The notes: generated by a model not told the origin, from the letters alone. A DNA stretch of 64,000 nt from Microbacterium murale (GCF_014635185.1 NZ_BMCM01000002.1:124001-188000); one strand, 5' to 3'; counted from the stretch's first letter, positions 39,028 to 49,037 are shown. Numbers and translations: made by a program.

Positions 39028-42000
39028 ATGTCCCTCAGCGAGCACCGCACGAGAAGAAGAGAACTCGGCTCCTTGGCGATGACGGCCGCCGTCATCGGCG
39101 CCCTCGTCGCCCCGATGATCCCGACCACCGCTTTCGCCGCGGCGCCGGTCGGCATCGACGGCGACGGATCGGCTTCCGCCCCGTACGAGATCGACACACC
39201 AGCCGAACTGCGATCGGTGACCGAATGGATCAATGAGGACCCTGGCACTCGTGGCGCGTCGCACATCGACCTCGTCGGCGACATCGACATGGCGGGCGAG
39301 GCGCCGCTTCACGGCCTCGACACGTTCAAGGGGGTGCTCGACGGACAGGGGCATTCGATCACCGGAATCGTCTACGGGGACAGGAGCGCTCAGGACGGCC
39401 GTCTCGGACTCATCCAGCGACTCGAAGGCGGAACGGTCACGAATCTGACGCTGGATTCGGTGACAGCCGACAACGGCACCAGCACCGGCTTCGTCGCGGG
39501 AATCGCGGTCATCTCGGTCGGGGGAACGATCACGGGGAACTCCGTCATCAACGCCGAACTCAGCGCGGCATCCGCCGAGAAGGTCGGCGGGCTCGTCGCC
39601 GAGGCGGACGGCGGAACGATCACCGACAACCGTGTCGATGCGTCGATCACGGCTGCGGAGATGCCGGCCGGCATCTCCGCCTACGTGAAGAACAGCACCG
39701 TCATCGCACGCAACCTCGTCTCGGCGGACATCACCATGACGATCGGGGGCGGCAGCGAGGGGCAGAAGGGCAACAACGCCGGCATGGTCGTCGGCTACCC
39801 GGGAACCCCGAACTCGAGCAGCTTCACCGAGAACGTCGCGCTGTCGGGATCGATCACCTATGAGGGCAAGATCGACGGCTTCGTCGGACGGATCGTCGGA
39901 TACACGGCCTACGACGGCTGGACCGCGTCGGGCAACCTCGCCAGCACCGACATCACGATCTCCGGCGCACGGGTCACCGGCCCCGGCACCAAGGAACAGC
40001 ACGGCACCGACGCAGCCCCGGCCGAACTGGCGACGCAGGCGAGCTACGAGGCTCTGGGCTGGGACTTCGCGAATCGCTGGGCCTTCGACCCGGTGCTCGG
40101 TCATCCGGTGCCCAAGTACGCGTACACGTTGAACGGCGCGGGAACCGCAGAGGCACCGTTCGAAGTCGCGACCGCATCAGATCTCGAGTTCCTCGCCGAG
40201 CAGATCAACGCAGGCAACGCCCGATACACCGAAGCGACCGACTTCGCCCTCGTCGCCGATCTCGATTTCGCCGACCGCGGGCCATTCGTCGGCATCGACG
40301 ACTTCACGGCGGTGCTCGAGGGCCAGGGCCACACCATCTCGAACATCACCTACGCGGCCAGCGCGGCATCGCCGCGGCTCGCACTGATCCGCGCGCTCAC
40401 CGGAGGCACTGTCCGCGATCTCGTCCTCGACGGCGTGACCGCGCACAGCGGCAGCGACTCCGAGGGCGACTGGATCGGCGGACTCGCCGTGGTCGCGACC
40501 GATGCCACCATCGAGCGCGTGAGCGTCATCGGCGCCGACCTGCAGGGCGAGAACGCCGAGAAGGTCGCGGGCATCGCTGCAGAGCTCCGCGGAGCGAGCC
40601 GTGTTCAGGACAGCTGGGTCGACGGATCGATCACCGCGAAGAAGATGCCGGCCGGTATCAGCTCATACGCCCACAACTCGAGCGTCGTCCGCCGCAACCT
40701 GGTGTCGGCCACCGTCGTATCCATCGCCGACGGCGGCACAGGAACCCGTGGCATCGATGCCGCCCTCGTCGTCGCCTACCCCGGCAGCGGCAACGCGATC
40801 GAGATCACCGACAATGTCGCCTTCTCCGGCGGCGTCGACTACCGCGGCACCGCTCCCGGCTTCGCAGGGCGCATCCTCGGGTTCTACCAGAGCGACGGCG
40901 CCTACCGGGTCGCCAAGCTCTCGGGCAACCTCGCCAACTCGCAGATCGCGGTGGCCGGCTCGCCCGTCGCAGGCACCGCGACCGACCAGCACGGTGCGGA
41001 CACCGACGCCGCCTCGCTCGGCGAACAGGCGACGTACGAAGAGCTCGGCTGGGATTTCGCGCAGAACTGGACCTTCGATGCGGATCTCGGCCATCCGGTG
41101 CCGAAGTTCGTGCACGCCGGCGATCTCCCCAACCGAATCACGACCACGTTCTTCGGCGACCCCACTGCGCAGCGCGCCTTCACCTGGTACGCCACGCTCG
41201 GCGAGACCGGCGCCGTGCAGCTGTCCACCTCGCGCGAGCTCACCGACCCCCTCGTCGTCGAGGCCGAGCGCAAGACCAGCCAGGACGGCGAGACCTTCTA
41301 CCAGGCCGCCGCGACGGACCTGACTCCGGGAACGCGCTACTTCTATCGTCTGGGTGACCCAGACTCGCAGAACTGGAGCAGCCTCGGCAGCTTCGTCACG
41401 AGCGACGGCGAGTCCGACTTCACCTTCATCGATCTCACCGATACGCAGTCGCAGAACCTCGCGGAGGCCGAACTGTCGGCGTCGACCATGAGCAAGGCGC
41501 TGGCGACAGTGCCGTCGGCGGAGTTCCTGATGCACAACGGCGACGTCGTGGAGAACGGCGACCGCGAACAGGACTGGATCGATCTGCTCGACTCCGCACG
41601 CTCGAGCCTGCTCGCAACGACGATCGCCCCGGTGTCCGGCAACCACGACCAGGCGACCAACGCATTCGTCGATCACTTCGCGTTGGACGCGGCGAACGGC
41701 CAGGACACGACCACCGGTGCGTACTACTCCTTCGACTACAACGACGCGCACTTCGCGATGTTGAACACCAACGAGGACGGCACGCAGTCAGTATCGGACG
41801 CGCAGATCGAATGGCTCCGTCAGGATGTGACCGAAGCGCGCGAGCGCGGCGCCAAGTGGATCATCGTCACGATGCACAAGGGTATGTACACGACGGCGAA
41901 TCACCTCGACGACGGCGACATCATCGCGATGCGCGACGCCCTCGTGCCGCTCATCGACGAGCTCGACATAGACCTCGTGCTGCAGGGCCACGACCACGTG

Positions 42001-45000
42001 ATGAGCCGCACCAAGCAACTCGTCTCCGACCCGAACGGCGTCGAGAACGCAGCGGTCGTCGAGACCGACGTCATCACCGAGATCGTCGCAGGAAAGCGCA
42101 CCGAGTACACCGTCGACGCTGAGGGCACGATCTACTTCCTGCCGAACACGGCCGGCGCCAAGCACTACACCCAGTCCACGACCGCCGGCAGCGGAATCGA
42201 TCTGGAGGCGTATCTGCAGCTGTTCGACCGCACCGGTGAGCAGAGCACGGAGAACTTCGTCTCCGTGAACGTCACCGAGGGCCGGCTGACCGTCGATGTG
42301 TACGACATCCGAGACAAGGGACAGCCTCGTCTGTTCGAGAGTTTCGGCATCGATCGCGAGATCAGCCCTGTCGACGCGCAGATCGAGGCGCTGCCGGGCG
42401 TGGACGTACTCAAGACGTCAGATGCGGATGCTGTCGCAGCCGTGCGCGCGAGCGTCGATGCGCTCACATCCGCACAGCAGGGCGGCCTCGCGAACCTCAC
42501 CGGTCTCGAGGAGCGGGAGGCCCGCATCCGTGAGCTGACCGGCGCCGTCGCCACCGACGGTTCGGAGATCGCCTGGTCGCAGACCGACGCGGAGCGCCGC
42601 CAGGCCATCACCGTGACCAACGGTGCGCGCACCGGCTTCACGGATGTACCGGTGCGGATCGAACTCACCGCGACCGGCGAATCGGATCCGAAGCGGATCG
42701 CTTTCACAACCACCGAGGGGCTGCCGGTTCCGTTCGAGGTGGAGTCGTGGAACCCCGACGGCACCTCGGTCGTCTGGGTTCGCCTGCCCGAAGTCGCCTC
42801 AGGCGCCACGACGTTCTGGGCCTACTACGGCACCGAGCAGCACGAGAACGACCCGACCGCCGTATGGGCAGAGGACTACTCGCTCGTCGAGCACTTCGCC
42901 TCCGCGCCCACCGCGGACGAATCGCTCATCGACTCCACCGGCACCCGCCACGGTCAACTCGTCGGCGACGCACCGACGGTGACGATCGACGCCGATGGCG
43001 ACGGCGTCGCGCAGCTCGGCGGCGGACGGCTGCAGTACGCGGGCGACGTCGGCGGCGACCAGGACCGCATCGCGATCAGCTCGGTCGTCTCCCTCACCGA
43101 AGAACAGCGCGCCGCGCTCACCGGGAACGCGCCGATCGTCGCGAAGGAGCCCAAGGGCACTGAGGGTGTGGCCACCCTGTGGCAGGGCATCATCGCCGAG
43201 TCCGGCAGGGTGGGTGCTCGTCTGGCCGGGAACAGCTTCGAGTTCGGCACCGTGGATCTCAACAACCAGTTCGACTTCCCTGCAGACGGCGAGAAGCACC
43301 TGGTCACCCAGACCTACGACGGGATGACCTACACGGTGTTCATCGACGGCGAGGAGGTGCACTCGCAGATGGTGGAGTACCGGTCGACCTACGGGGACAG
43401 CAGCGTGCTCACCACGATCGGCGACTACTTCACGGCTGACGACACGCTCTCCTCCCCCTTCACCGGGTCGGTGTCCGACGTGCAGATCGCCGGAGTCGCC
43501 TTCTCCCCCGACTTCGAACGGTTCCGCTACGAGAACCTCCTCGGCGACGTCGTCGCGTACAGCGACATCGTCTCGCACTCGGGCGAACCGGTGACGCTCG
43601 TCGTCGGCAGCCCGAGTGCCGGAAGCGCCATCGAGGCAGGTCTCGTCGACGTCACCGGCACGCTCTCGCAGCGCGCCGACATCGTCGCCGTGGTCGACGG
43701 TGAGGAGGTCTCGCGCACTCCGCAGGACGCCGGTGCCTTCACCATCACGGTGCCGGTCAACGCCATCGGCGCGCAGACCCTCGTACTGCGAGCTGAGCGC
43801 GCCGGCTCCTCTGCGGAGGTGAGCATCGATCTGGACGTCTCCGACACGTCCGCGCCGCTGAGCCCAGCGGTGAGCGATGACTCGTCTGCCGCCCGGGGCG
43901 ACGACGCGGAGATCACCTTGACGGTCGAGCCCGACTCAGACGACCGCGAGCGGCTCTCGACGACGTTCCACGCGAACGCCACCGTGCCGCTCACGGCCGA
44001 GAACACGACTGTGCGGACCGGGTCCACCGCCGACCGCACACCGGATGCGCTGCTGCCCGACAGCGGCGCCGTCACAGCGGATCTTCGCCCGACCACCGTC
44101 GGCGACGATGCGAACCCGTTCCAGATCTACGAGATCGCCCTCACCGAGGAGCAGGCCGCTCAGGAGCAGCTGCACTTCGCGTGGGCAGGTACCGGAGACG
44201 ACCGTCGGGTATCCGCTTATCTGTGGGACGCAGTGACCTCGACCTGGGCGCTCGAAGACAGCGGGTCGGCGGCGGACGGTGAGGAGTTCGCCCTCGACAT
44301 CACGGCGGATGCCGCGCAGAATGCGGTGTCATCCGAGCGGACGGTGTCGCTGCTGATCTGGCGAGGCCTCGACTCGTCGCCGTGGGCGGAGGGAACCGAC
44401 TACACGGTCGAGCCCGAGCGCGCCGACTACGACTGGGGCCTTGACCACGTGCCAGACACGCAGTTGTACGCGCAGGCGACGCCGGAACTCATGGTCGACC
44501 AGTTCGATTACGTCGCCAAGCGCGCGCAGGAGCGCAACACCCGCCTCGTGCTGCAGGCCGGCGATCTCGTCAACCGCGAGTATCTGTCGCAGGAGTACCA
44601 GTGGCGAAACGCCGAAGAGGCGGTCACGCTCATCGAGGACGCCGATCTGCCGTACATGATCTCGTGGGGAAATCACGATTACTCCGACCCTCGCAACAAC
44701 AGGGTGATGCTGCCGAAGTACTACCCGATGGAGAGGTTCGCGGCGAGCCTCGAAGGAAGTGAGTGGACGTTCGGCGAGAGCCAGAACATCGACAACTACT
44801 ACTACACGGGCCAGCTGGACGGCGCGAACCTGCTGATGCTGACGGTCGGCTTCTTCTCATCCGACAACGCAGGCGATGCGGGCCTCGCGTGGGCTGCGGA
44901 CGTGATCGCGGCCCACCCGGATCACACCGTGATCCTGGCGATGCACAACTCCGTGAACACCGGTGCGAACAACTGGTCGAACGGGAACATCACCGACCAG

Positions 45001-46278
45001 TTGATCGCGCCTTACTCCAACGTGAAGCTCGTGCTCGGCGGCCACATCACCGGTACCGGGGTGGCGTCGTACACGAGGGCGGACGGATCGATCGCGTACG
45101 GCATCCTCACCGACTACCAGGGACGCGTTTACGGCGGGCAGGAGTTCCTCCGTCACCTGTCGATCGATTCCGAGAACGGCCTCATCTACGCGAACACGTA
45201 CTCGCCCCTGCTTGACGCGACGACCTCGGACGGGCCGTGGCACCAGGTGATCGACGAGACGACCATTCCTGGATTCCACGGCGCCGAATCCGAGAACTTC
45301 GTGCTGGAACTCGACCTGGGCGGATCCACGACACGGACGGTGGCGACCTCGTCGCTGTCGCTCGCCGTCGGCGACCCTGTGCAGGTCGGAGCCTCGGTGG
45401 AGAGCGTCGGTGATGAGAAGGTGGAGATGGTGCTGAGCGGTGCCGTTCCCGGGGTCGAGTACGAGTGGTATGCCGACCTCAAGGACGCCGCGGGCAACGT
45501 CACTCGCAGCCCGGTATCGCTGTTCACCATCGCGGAGAACAACGCCGAGCGTCCGAGCGCACCCCAGGACGTCACTGCATCCGCGGTCGCCGCCGACACG
45601 GTGCGCGTGAACTGGACTCCTCCGCAGAACGATGGCGGATCGGCAGTACTCCGCTATGAGGTGACCGTCGGCGACCGGACGACGACCGTCGACGGCAGCA
45701 CACTCTCGGCGGATGTCAGCGGGCTCGCCGTCGGCACTCACGCGGTGACGGTGCGCGCGGAGAACGCCGCGGGCTGGTCGGAGAACTCCGAACCTGTCGA
45801 GATCGTGCTCATCGGCGATGAGATACCCTCGCCGAGCATCTCGGTGACCGGTTCGTTCGTCCCCGGCGGAACGATCGAGGTGAACGGCTCCGCCTTCGCG
45901 GCACAGAGCGAGTACGCGCTCGAGTTGCACTCCGACCCGGTGTCGCTCGGCGACGTGATGACGGACGGTGCCGGCGCGTTCAGCGCGACGGCGAGCATCC
46001 CTGCATCCGTCGCCGCCGGCGTGCACGAGGTCATCGTGATGCAGAACGGAACCGTCATCGCCTCCGCGCAGATCCTCATCAGCGCGGGAGCCGACGGCGG
46101 TGCAGGCGACGGGGGCGCAGGCGGAAACGTCGACCCGAACGAGGGCGTCGGCGGCCACCTGCCTGCGACCGGTGCCGACTACGCCTGGCTCGGCTGGGTC
46201 GCGGGAGGCGCGATGCTCGTGCTCGCCCTCGGCGCGGTGCTGATGATCCGACGCCGTCGGATGGCACTCACCGAGTGA
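39028..46278 (+). CDS. Giant LPATG-anchored surface protein with two metallophosphoesterase domains
   Basis: This 2416-residue protein has a signal peptide (residues 1-39, ending TTAFA-A). Two similar 320-residue modules follow (about 47-367 and 368-693) with GLUG-like beta-helix repeats (GVLDGQGHSITGI; AVLEGQGHTISNI). A purple-acid-phosphatase-type N-terminal domain (about 698-790) leads to phosphoesterase 1 with HNGDVVENG, GNHDQ and GHDHV. Then come DUF2341 (about 1182-1270), a LamG/ConA-like domain, a bacterial Ig domain, and phosphoesterase 2 (about 1801-2060) with GDLVN, WGNHDY and GGHITG. FnIII (about 2175-2265), another Ig-like domain and the sorting signal LPATG (2378-2382) plus helix and RRRRM tail complete it. 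ATG 39028 has GGAAGG upstream. Substrate unknown; nucleotides, phospholipids or phosphorylated glycans are possible. Confidence 0.88.
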   Translation: MSLSEHRTRRRELGSLAMTAAVIGALVAPMIPTTAFAAAPVGIDGDGSASAPYEIDTPAELRSVTEWINEDPGTRGASHIDLVGDIDMAGEAPLHGLDTFKGVLDGQGHSITGIVYGDRSAQDGRLGLIQRLEGGTVTNLTLDSVTADNGTSTGFVAGIAVISVGGTITGNSVINAELSAASAEKVGGLVAEADGGTITDNRVDASITAAEMPAGISAYVKNSTVIARNLVSADITMTIGGGSEGQKGNNAGMVVGYPGTPNSSSFTENVALSGSITYEGKIDGFVGRIVGYTAYDGWTASGNLASTDITISGARVTGPGTKEQHGTDAAPAELATQASYEALGWDFANRWAFDPVLGHPVPKYAYTLNGAGTAEAPFEVATASDLEFLAEQINAGNARYTEATDFALVADLDFADRGPFVGIDDFTAVLEGQGHTISNITYAASAASPRLALIRALTGGTVRDLVLDGVTAHSGSDSEGDWIGGLAVVATDATIERVSVIGADLQGENAEKVAGIAAELRGASRVQDSWVDGSITAKKMPAGISSYAHNSSVVRRNLVSATVVSIADGGTGTRGIDAALVVAYPGSGNAIEITDNVAFSGGVDYRGTAPGFAGRILGFYQSDGAYRVAKLSGNLANSQIAVAGSPVAGTATDQHGADTDAASLGEQATYEELGWDFAQNWTFDADLGHPVPKFVHAGDLPNRITTTFFGDPTAQRAFTWYATLGETGAVQLSTSRELTDPLVVEAERKTSQDGETFYQAAATDLTPGTRYFYRLGDPDSQNWSSLGSFVTSDGESDFTFIDLTDTQSQNLAEAELSASTMSKALATVPSAEFLMHNGDVVENGDREQDWIDLLDSARSSLLATTIAPVSGNHDQATNAFVDHFALDAANGQDTTTGAYYSFDYNDAHFAMLNTNEDGTQSVSDAQIEWLRQDVTEARERGAKWIIVTMHKGMYTTANHLDDGDIIAMRDALVPLIDELDIDLVLQGHDHVMSRTKQLVSDPNGVENAAVVETDVITEIVAGKRTEYTVDAEGTIYFLPNTAGAKHYTQSTTAGSGIDLEAYLQLFDRTGEQSTENFVSVNVTEGRLTVDVYDIRDKGQPRLFESFGIDREISPVDAQIEALPGVDVLKTSDADAVAAVRASVDALTSAQQGGLANLTGLEEREARIRELTGAVATDGSEIAWSQTDAERRQAITVTNGARTGFTDVPVRIELTATGESDPKRIAFTTTEGLPVPFEVESWNPDGTSVVWVRLPEVASGATTFWAYYGTEQHENDPTAVWAEDYSLVEHFASAPTADESLIDSTGTRHGQLVGDAPTVTIDADGDGVAQLGGGRLQYAGDVGGDQDRIAISSVVSLTEEQRAALTGNAPIVAKEPKGTEGVATLWQGIIAESGRVGARLAGNSFEFGTVDLNNQFDFPADGEKHLVTQTYDGMTYTVFIDGEEVHSQMVEYRSTYGDSSVLTTIGDYFTADDTLSSPFTGSVSDVQIAGVAFSPDFERFRYENLLGDVVAYSDIVSHSGEPVTLVVGSPSAGSAIEAGLVDVTGTLSQRADIVAVVDGEEVSRTPQDAGAFTITVPVNAIGAQTLVLRAERAGSSAEVSIDLDVSDTSAPLSPAVSDDSSAARGDDAEITLTVEPDSDDRERLSTTFHANATVPLTAENTTVRTGSTADRTPDALLPDSGAVTADLRPTTVGDDANPFQIYEIALTEEQAAQEQLHFAWAGTGDDRRVSAYLWDAVTSTWALEDSGSAADGEEFALDITADAAQNAVSSERTVSLLIWRGLDSSPWAEGTDYTVEPERADYDWGLDHVPDTQLYAQATPELMVDQFDYVAKRAQERNTRLVLQAGDLVNREYLSQEYQWRNAEEAVTLIEDADLPYMISWGNHDYSDPRNNRVMLPKYYPMERFAASLEGSEWTFGESQNIDNYYYTGQLDGANLLMLTVGFFSSDNAGDAGLAWAADVIAAHPDHTVILAMHNSVNTGANNWSNGNITDQLIAPYSNVKLVLGGHITGTGVASYTRADGSIAYGILTDYQGRVYGGQEFLRHLSIDSENGLIYANTYSPLLDATTSDGPWHQVIDETTIPGFHGAESENFVLELDLGGSTTRTVATSSLSLAVGDPVQVGASVESVGDEKVEMVLSGAVPGVEYEWYADLKDAAGNVTRSPVSLFTIAENNAERPSAPQDVTASAVAADTVRVNWTPPQNDGGSAVLRYEVTVGDRTTTVDGSTLSADVSGLAVGTHAVTVRAENAAGWSENSEPVEIVLIGDEIPSPSISVTGSFVPGGTIEVNGSAFAAQSEYALELHSDPVSLGDVMTDGAGAFSATASIPASVAAGVHEVIVMQNGTVIASAQILISAGADGGAGDGGAGGNVDPNEGVGGHLPATGADYAWLGWVAGGAMLVLALGAVLMIRRRRMALTE

Positions 46279-46295
46279 TCGGAACGGTCTGAGCG

Positions 46296-46343
46296 ACGCA
46301 GAACGCCTCCCTGCCCGTCGAAAGGCAGGGAGGCGTTCTGCGT
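46296..46343. terminator. Strong bidirectional hairpin terminator
   Basis: A perfect 20-bp inverted repeat (arms 46296-46315 and 46324-46343, 8-base loop) lies between the convergent giant surface-protein gene and purK. Its length and position make it a terminator for both, although it lacks a long T-run. Confidence 0.85.
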
Positions 46344-46363
46344 TGCTGAATGACCCGCCGAAC

Positions 46364-47506
46364 TCAGGCGAAGTGGGCGGCTGCGGCGCGCGCGGTGTAG
46401 ACGACGTCGTCGAGGTCGTCGCCCACGACGTTCACGTGACCGACCTTGCGCCCCGGGCGTGCGGCCTTGCCGTACGTGTGGATCTTCGCCGACGGATGCT
46501 CCGACATCGCGGCGTCGAAGCGGTCTTCGAATGCGCCCTCAGCAGGGCCACCGAGGATGTTCACCATCGCCGCCCATGCCGCACGGGGCGAGGCATCGCC
46601 CAGCGGAAGATCGGCGACCGCGCGCAGGTGCTGCTCGAACTGCCCGGTGACGGCTCCGTCCTGGCTCCAATGTCCGCTGTTGTGCGGGCGCATCGCGAGC
46701 TCGTTGACCAGGATGCGCTCATCGTCCGTCTCGAACAGCTCGACCGCCAGCATCCCGGTCACACCGAGTCCGTCTGCGATCTGCCGCCCGATCCCCTCGG
46801 CGACCTGCACCAGCCGCTCACTCGTCCCCGGTGCGGGTGCGAAGACCTCTGCACAGACCCCGTCACGCTGCACGGTCTCCACGACGGGGTACGCGACCAC
46901 CTGTCCGCTCGGCCGGCGCGCGACCTGCTGAGCGAGTTCGCGAGTGAACGACACGAGTTCTTCCACGAGCAGCGCATCGCCTGCGCCGGTCGTCTCGTCG
47001 GCTGCGAGGGCATCGAACCAGTCGGCGGCGTCCTCAGCGGCGCGCACGACACGCACGCCCTTGCCGTCGTACCCGCCACGCGGGGTCTTCACGACGGCCC
47101 TGCCGCCGTGGTCGTCGAGGAACGTCTGCAGCTCGGCGGCGTTGCGCACGGCGGCCCAATCCGGCTGCGGCACGCCGAGTTCGGCGAGGCGCGCACGCAT
47201 GACGAGCTTGTCCTGCGCGTACTGCAGGGCGTCCGGACCCGGATGCACGGCTACTCCTTCGGCGACAAGCGCGTGCAGAACGTCCTGGGGCACGTGCTCG
47301 TGATCGAACGTGACGACGTCGACGTCCTTGACGAACGCGCGCACCGTGTCGAGGTCGCGATAGTCCCCCACTGCGGTCGCCGCCAACTGCGCCGACATCC
47401 CTTCGGTCTCAGCCAGCACCCGGATGTCGAGCCCCAGCTCCACCGCCGGAGCGATCATCATCCTGGCCAGCTGTCCGCCGCCGATCACTCCTACACGCAA
47501 CGCCAT
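46364..47506 (-). CDS. purK: N5-carboxyaminoimidazole ribonucleotide synthase
   Basis: This 380-residue ATP-grasp enzyme begins MALRVGVIGGGQLARMMIAPAVELGLDIR and has DVVTFDHEHVPQDVLHAL, VVKTPRGGYDGKGVRVV, VEELVSFTRELAQQVARR and LVNELAMRPHNSGHWSQDGAVTGQFEQHLRAV, the standard PurK pattern. It carboxylates AIR with bicarbonate and ATP to give the PurE substrate. ATG 47506 has a GGAG site at 8 bases; a longer frame to 47800 crosses an intergenic repeat and is rejected. Orientation matches purE, from which it is separated by the giant gene. Confidence 0.94.
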   Translation of the reverse strand: MALRVGVIGGGQLARMMIAPAVELGLDIRVLAETEGMSAQLAATAVGDYRDLDTVRAFVKDVDVVTFDHEHVPQDVLHALVAEGVAVHPGPDALQYAQDKLVMRARLAELGVPQPDWAAVRNAAELQTFLDDHGGRAVVKTPRGGYDGKGVRVVRAAEDAADWFDALAADETTGAGDALLVEELVSFTRELAQQVARRPSGQVVAYPVVETVQRDGVCAEVFAPAPGTSERLVQVAEGIGRQIADGLGVTGMLAVELFETDDERILVNELAMRPHNSGHWSQDGAVTGQFEQHLRAVADLPLGDASPRAAWAAMVNILGGPAEGAFEDRFDAAMSEHPSAKIHTYGKAARPGRKVGHVNVVGDDLDDVVYTARAAAAHFA

Positions 47507-47551
47507 CGAGATCTCCGTTCGTCGCGTCCATTCTCTCGCATGGCGTGGGAC

Positions 47552-47610
47552 GTTTCGACTCGCTGGCGCTCGCTCAACGCGTTTCGTCTCGCTGCGCTCG
47601 CTCAACGACC
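47552..47610. repeat. Dispersed Microbacteriaceae-type intergenic repeat, two units
   Basis: Two adjacent direct units of about 29 bases share GTTTCG-A/T-CTCGCTG and GCGCTCGCTCAACG. A related pair occurs at 57824-57892. Units of this type are, from memory, scattered between genes in Microbacterium-like genomes. They may form small stem-loops in RNA. Confidence 0.65.
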
Positions 47611-47628
47611 CGCGAAGGAGGGGTGCGC

Positions 47629-48183
47629 TCAGTGGTCGGAGTCGGGATCGGACATCGACTGCGCGTCGCGGTGAGCGAGGATCTGGTTCACTTCGATCTG
47701 ATCCGCCAGAGCCTCGTGCACGAGTGTGACGTTGGGCACGTTCGCGAGCCGCAACGGGGTGTCGACCCCGTTGGAGAGTGTGATGGTTCCCGCACCCCAC
47801 ATGCGCTGCACGACACCCCGCCGCACGCCGATCGAGTACCCGCGCACGTGGGACATCTCACGACTCCGTCGCGCGCCCATCCCCTCGCGCACGACCACGC
47901 GCCGCGTGGTGACCACATAACTGCGCGATGCCCAGATGAGAAACGGAATCAGCACGCCGAACAGCACCAGGGCGGCAGCTGCGGCGATCAGCATCCAGTC
48001 CTCGAAACCGGCAGGAAGGTTGCCGTAGAAGAAGCCAGTGGCGCCAGCGACCGCGATGAGCAGCAAGGCCGACCAGAACAGCCCCCGCGCATGACCGCGG
48101 AACCGCGCGATGAGAAGCTCTTCGGCGGGTGCGCCTGGCGGCGGCATCATCGGCCGCCCTCCGAGTGTCACGGGCTGGGTCAC
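47629..48183 (-). CDS. PH-domain membrane protein
   Basis: This 184-residue protein has two membrane helices (WSALLLIAVAGATGFFYG and WMLIAAAAALVLFGVLIPFL) and a C-terminal bacterial PH-like domain: RSYVVTTRRVVVREGMGARRSREMSHVRGYSIGVRRG with later GTITLSNGVDTPLRLANVPN. The equivalent gene in mycobacteria lies between birA and purK, as here. Its role is unknown; membrane lipid or protein interaction is plausible. The second of two GTG codons (48183) lies 6 bases after CACAAT, fitting a leaderless start; the first (48186) adds one residue. Confidence 0.82.
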   Translation of the reverse strand: MTQPVTLGGRPMMPPPGAPAEELLIARFRGHARGLFWSALLLIAVAGATGFFYGNLPAGFEDWMLIAAAAALVLFGVLIPFLIWASRSYVVTTRRVVVREGMGARRSREMSHVRGYSIGVRRGVVQRMWGAGTITLSNGVDTPLRLANVPNVTLVHEALADQIEVNQILAHRDAQSMSDPDSDH

Positions 48184-48259
48184 CACTCCATTGTGCCTGG
48201 CACCACGGACATCGTCCGCCAGCGGTCGGCGTGTCCCGCGCGGGCGGTGGGATGTTCGC

Positions 48260-49024
48260 TCACCTGAGGCTCGCGTGCACGACGTCGCCCGCCGCGATCA
48301 GATGCTCGACGCCGTCACTGCTGACGCAGAGCCGCCCGTCCGGTTCCAGGCGCAGCGCGGTGCCGTGCAGGACCGTGCCGTCTGGCAGCGAGACGTCGAC
48401 CTCTCGTCCGAGGCTGGCGCAGCGCGCCGACACCGCGGCGTGCACGCCGCTGCGCACAGCATCCCCCCACATGACGAGCGACGCGACGAGATCGCCCAAC
48501 CGGCCGACATATGCGGCGACGAGCAGATCGGCGTCAGCGCTCTCGCCCAGGGCGGCGAACGACGTCGCCGTGGGAACCGGCAACTGCTGCCCGGTCATCG
48601 CAGTGTTGACGCCGGCGCCGACGATGACCGCGTCACCGGTCGATTCGGCCAGGATGCCGCAGATCTTGCCCCCGTCGACCAGGACGTCGTTCGGCCACTT
48701 GACGCCGACGTCGTGACCAGGGAGCTGTGCGGAGACGGCCTGCGCCATCGCCACTCCGGCGATGAGAGGGATCCATCCCATCGCTTCCGGCGAGGATGGC
48801 AGGTCTCGGAGGAGAACCGAGATCGCCAGCGCGGAGCCGGCCGGCGACACCCAGGAGCGGTCGAGCCTCCCCCTTCCGGCCGTCTGGTTGTCGGTGAGGA
48901 GCACCGACAGGTGCGGCCACGCCTCGGTGTCGGACGAGAGCACGCGCAATGCCGCGTTCGTCGATGCGGACTCGTCGATCACCTCGAAACGGGATGCGAC
49001 GGCTTCGGCCTCTGGGAACTGCAT
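48260..49024 (-). CDS. birA: Biotin--[acetyl-CoA-carboxylase] ligase
   Basis: This 254-residue enzyme has the biotin-ligase core: DESASTNAALRVL, LLTDNQTAGRGRLDRSWVSPAGSALAISVLL with the GRGR adenylate-binding motif, VGVKWPNDVLVDGGKICGILAES and a C-terminal BPL_C domain. It lacks the N-terminal DNA-binding domain, so it is a monofunctional class I ligase and not a repressor. It attaches biotin to carboxylase carrier domains. ATG 49024 is 7 bases after TAGACT, a leaderless arrangement. Confidence 0.94.
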   Translation of the reverse strand: MQFPEAEAVASRFEVIDESASTNAALRVLSSDTEAWPHLSVLLTDNQTAGRGRLDRSWVSPAGSALAISVLLRDLPSSPEAMGWIPLIAGVAMAQAVSAQLPGHDVGVKWPNDVLVDGGKICGILAESTGDAVIVGAGVNTAMTGQQLPVPTATSFAALGESADADLLVAAYVGRLGDLVASLVMWGDAVRSGVHAAVSARCASLGREVDVSLPDGTVLHGTALRLEPDGRLCVSSDGVEHLIAAGDVVHASLR

Positions 49025-49031
49025 GACCGTC

Positions 49032-49037
49032 AGTCTA
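49032..49037 (-). promoter_or_regulatory. Putative leaderless -10 (TAGACT) of birA
   Basis: TAGACT on the minus strand ends 7 bases before the birA ATG. It sits in the 33-base gap behind the VapC stop, so birA has its own promoter although it follows the toxin-antitoxin genes in the same direction. Confidence 0.5.
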
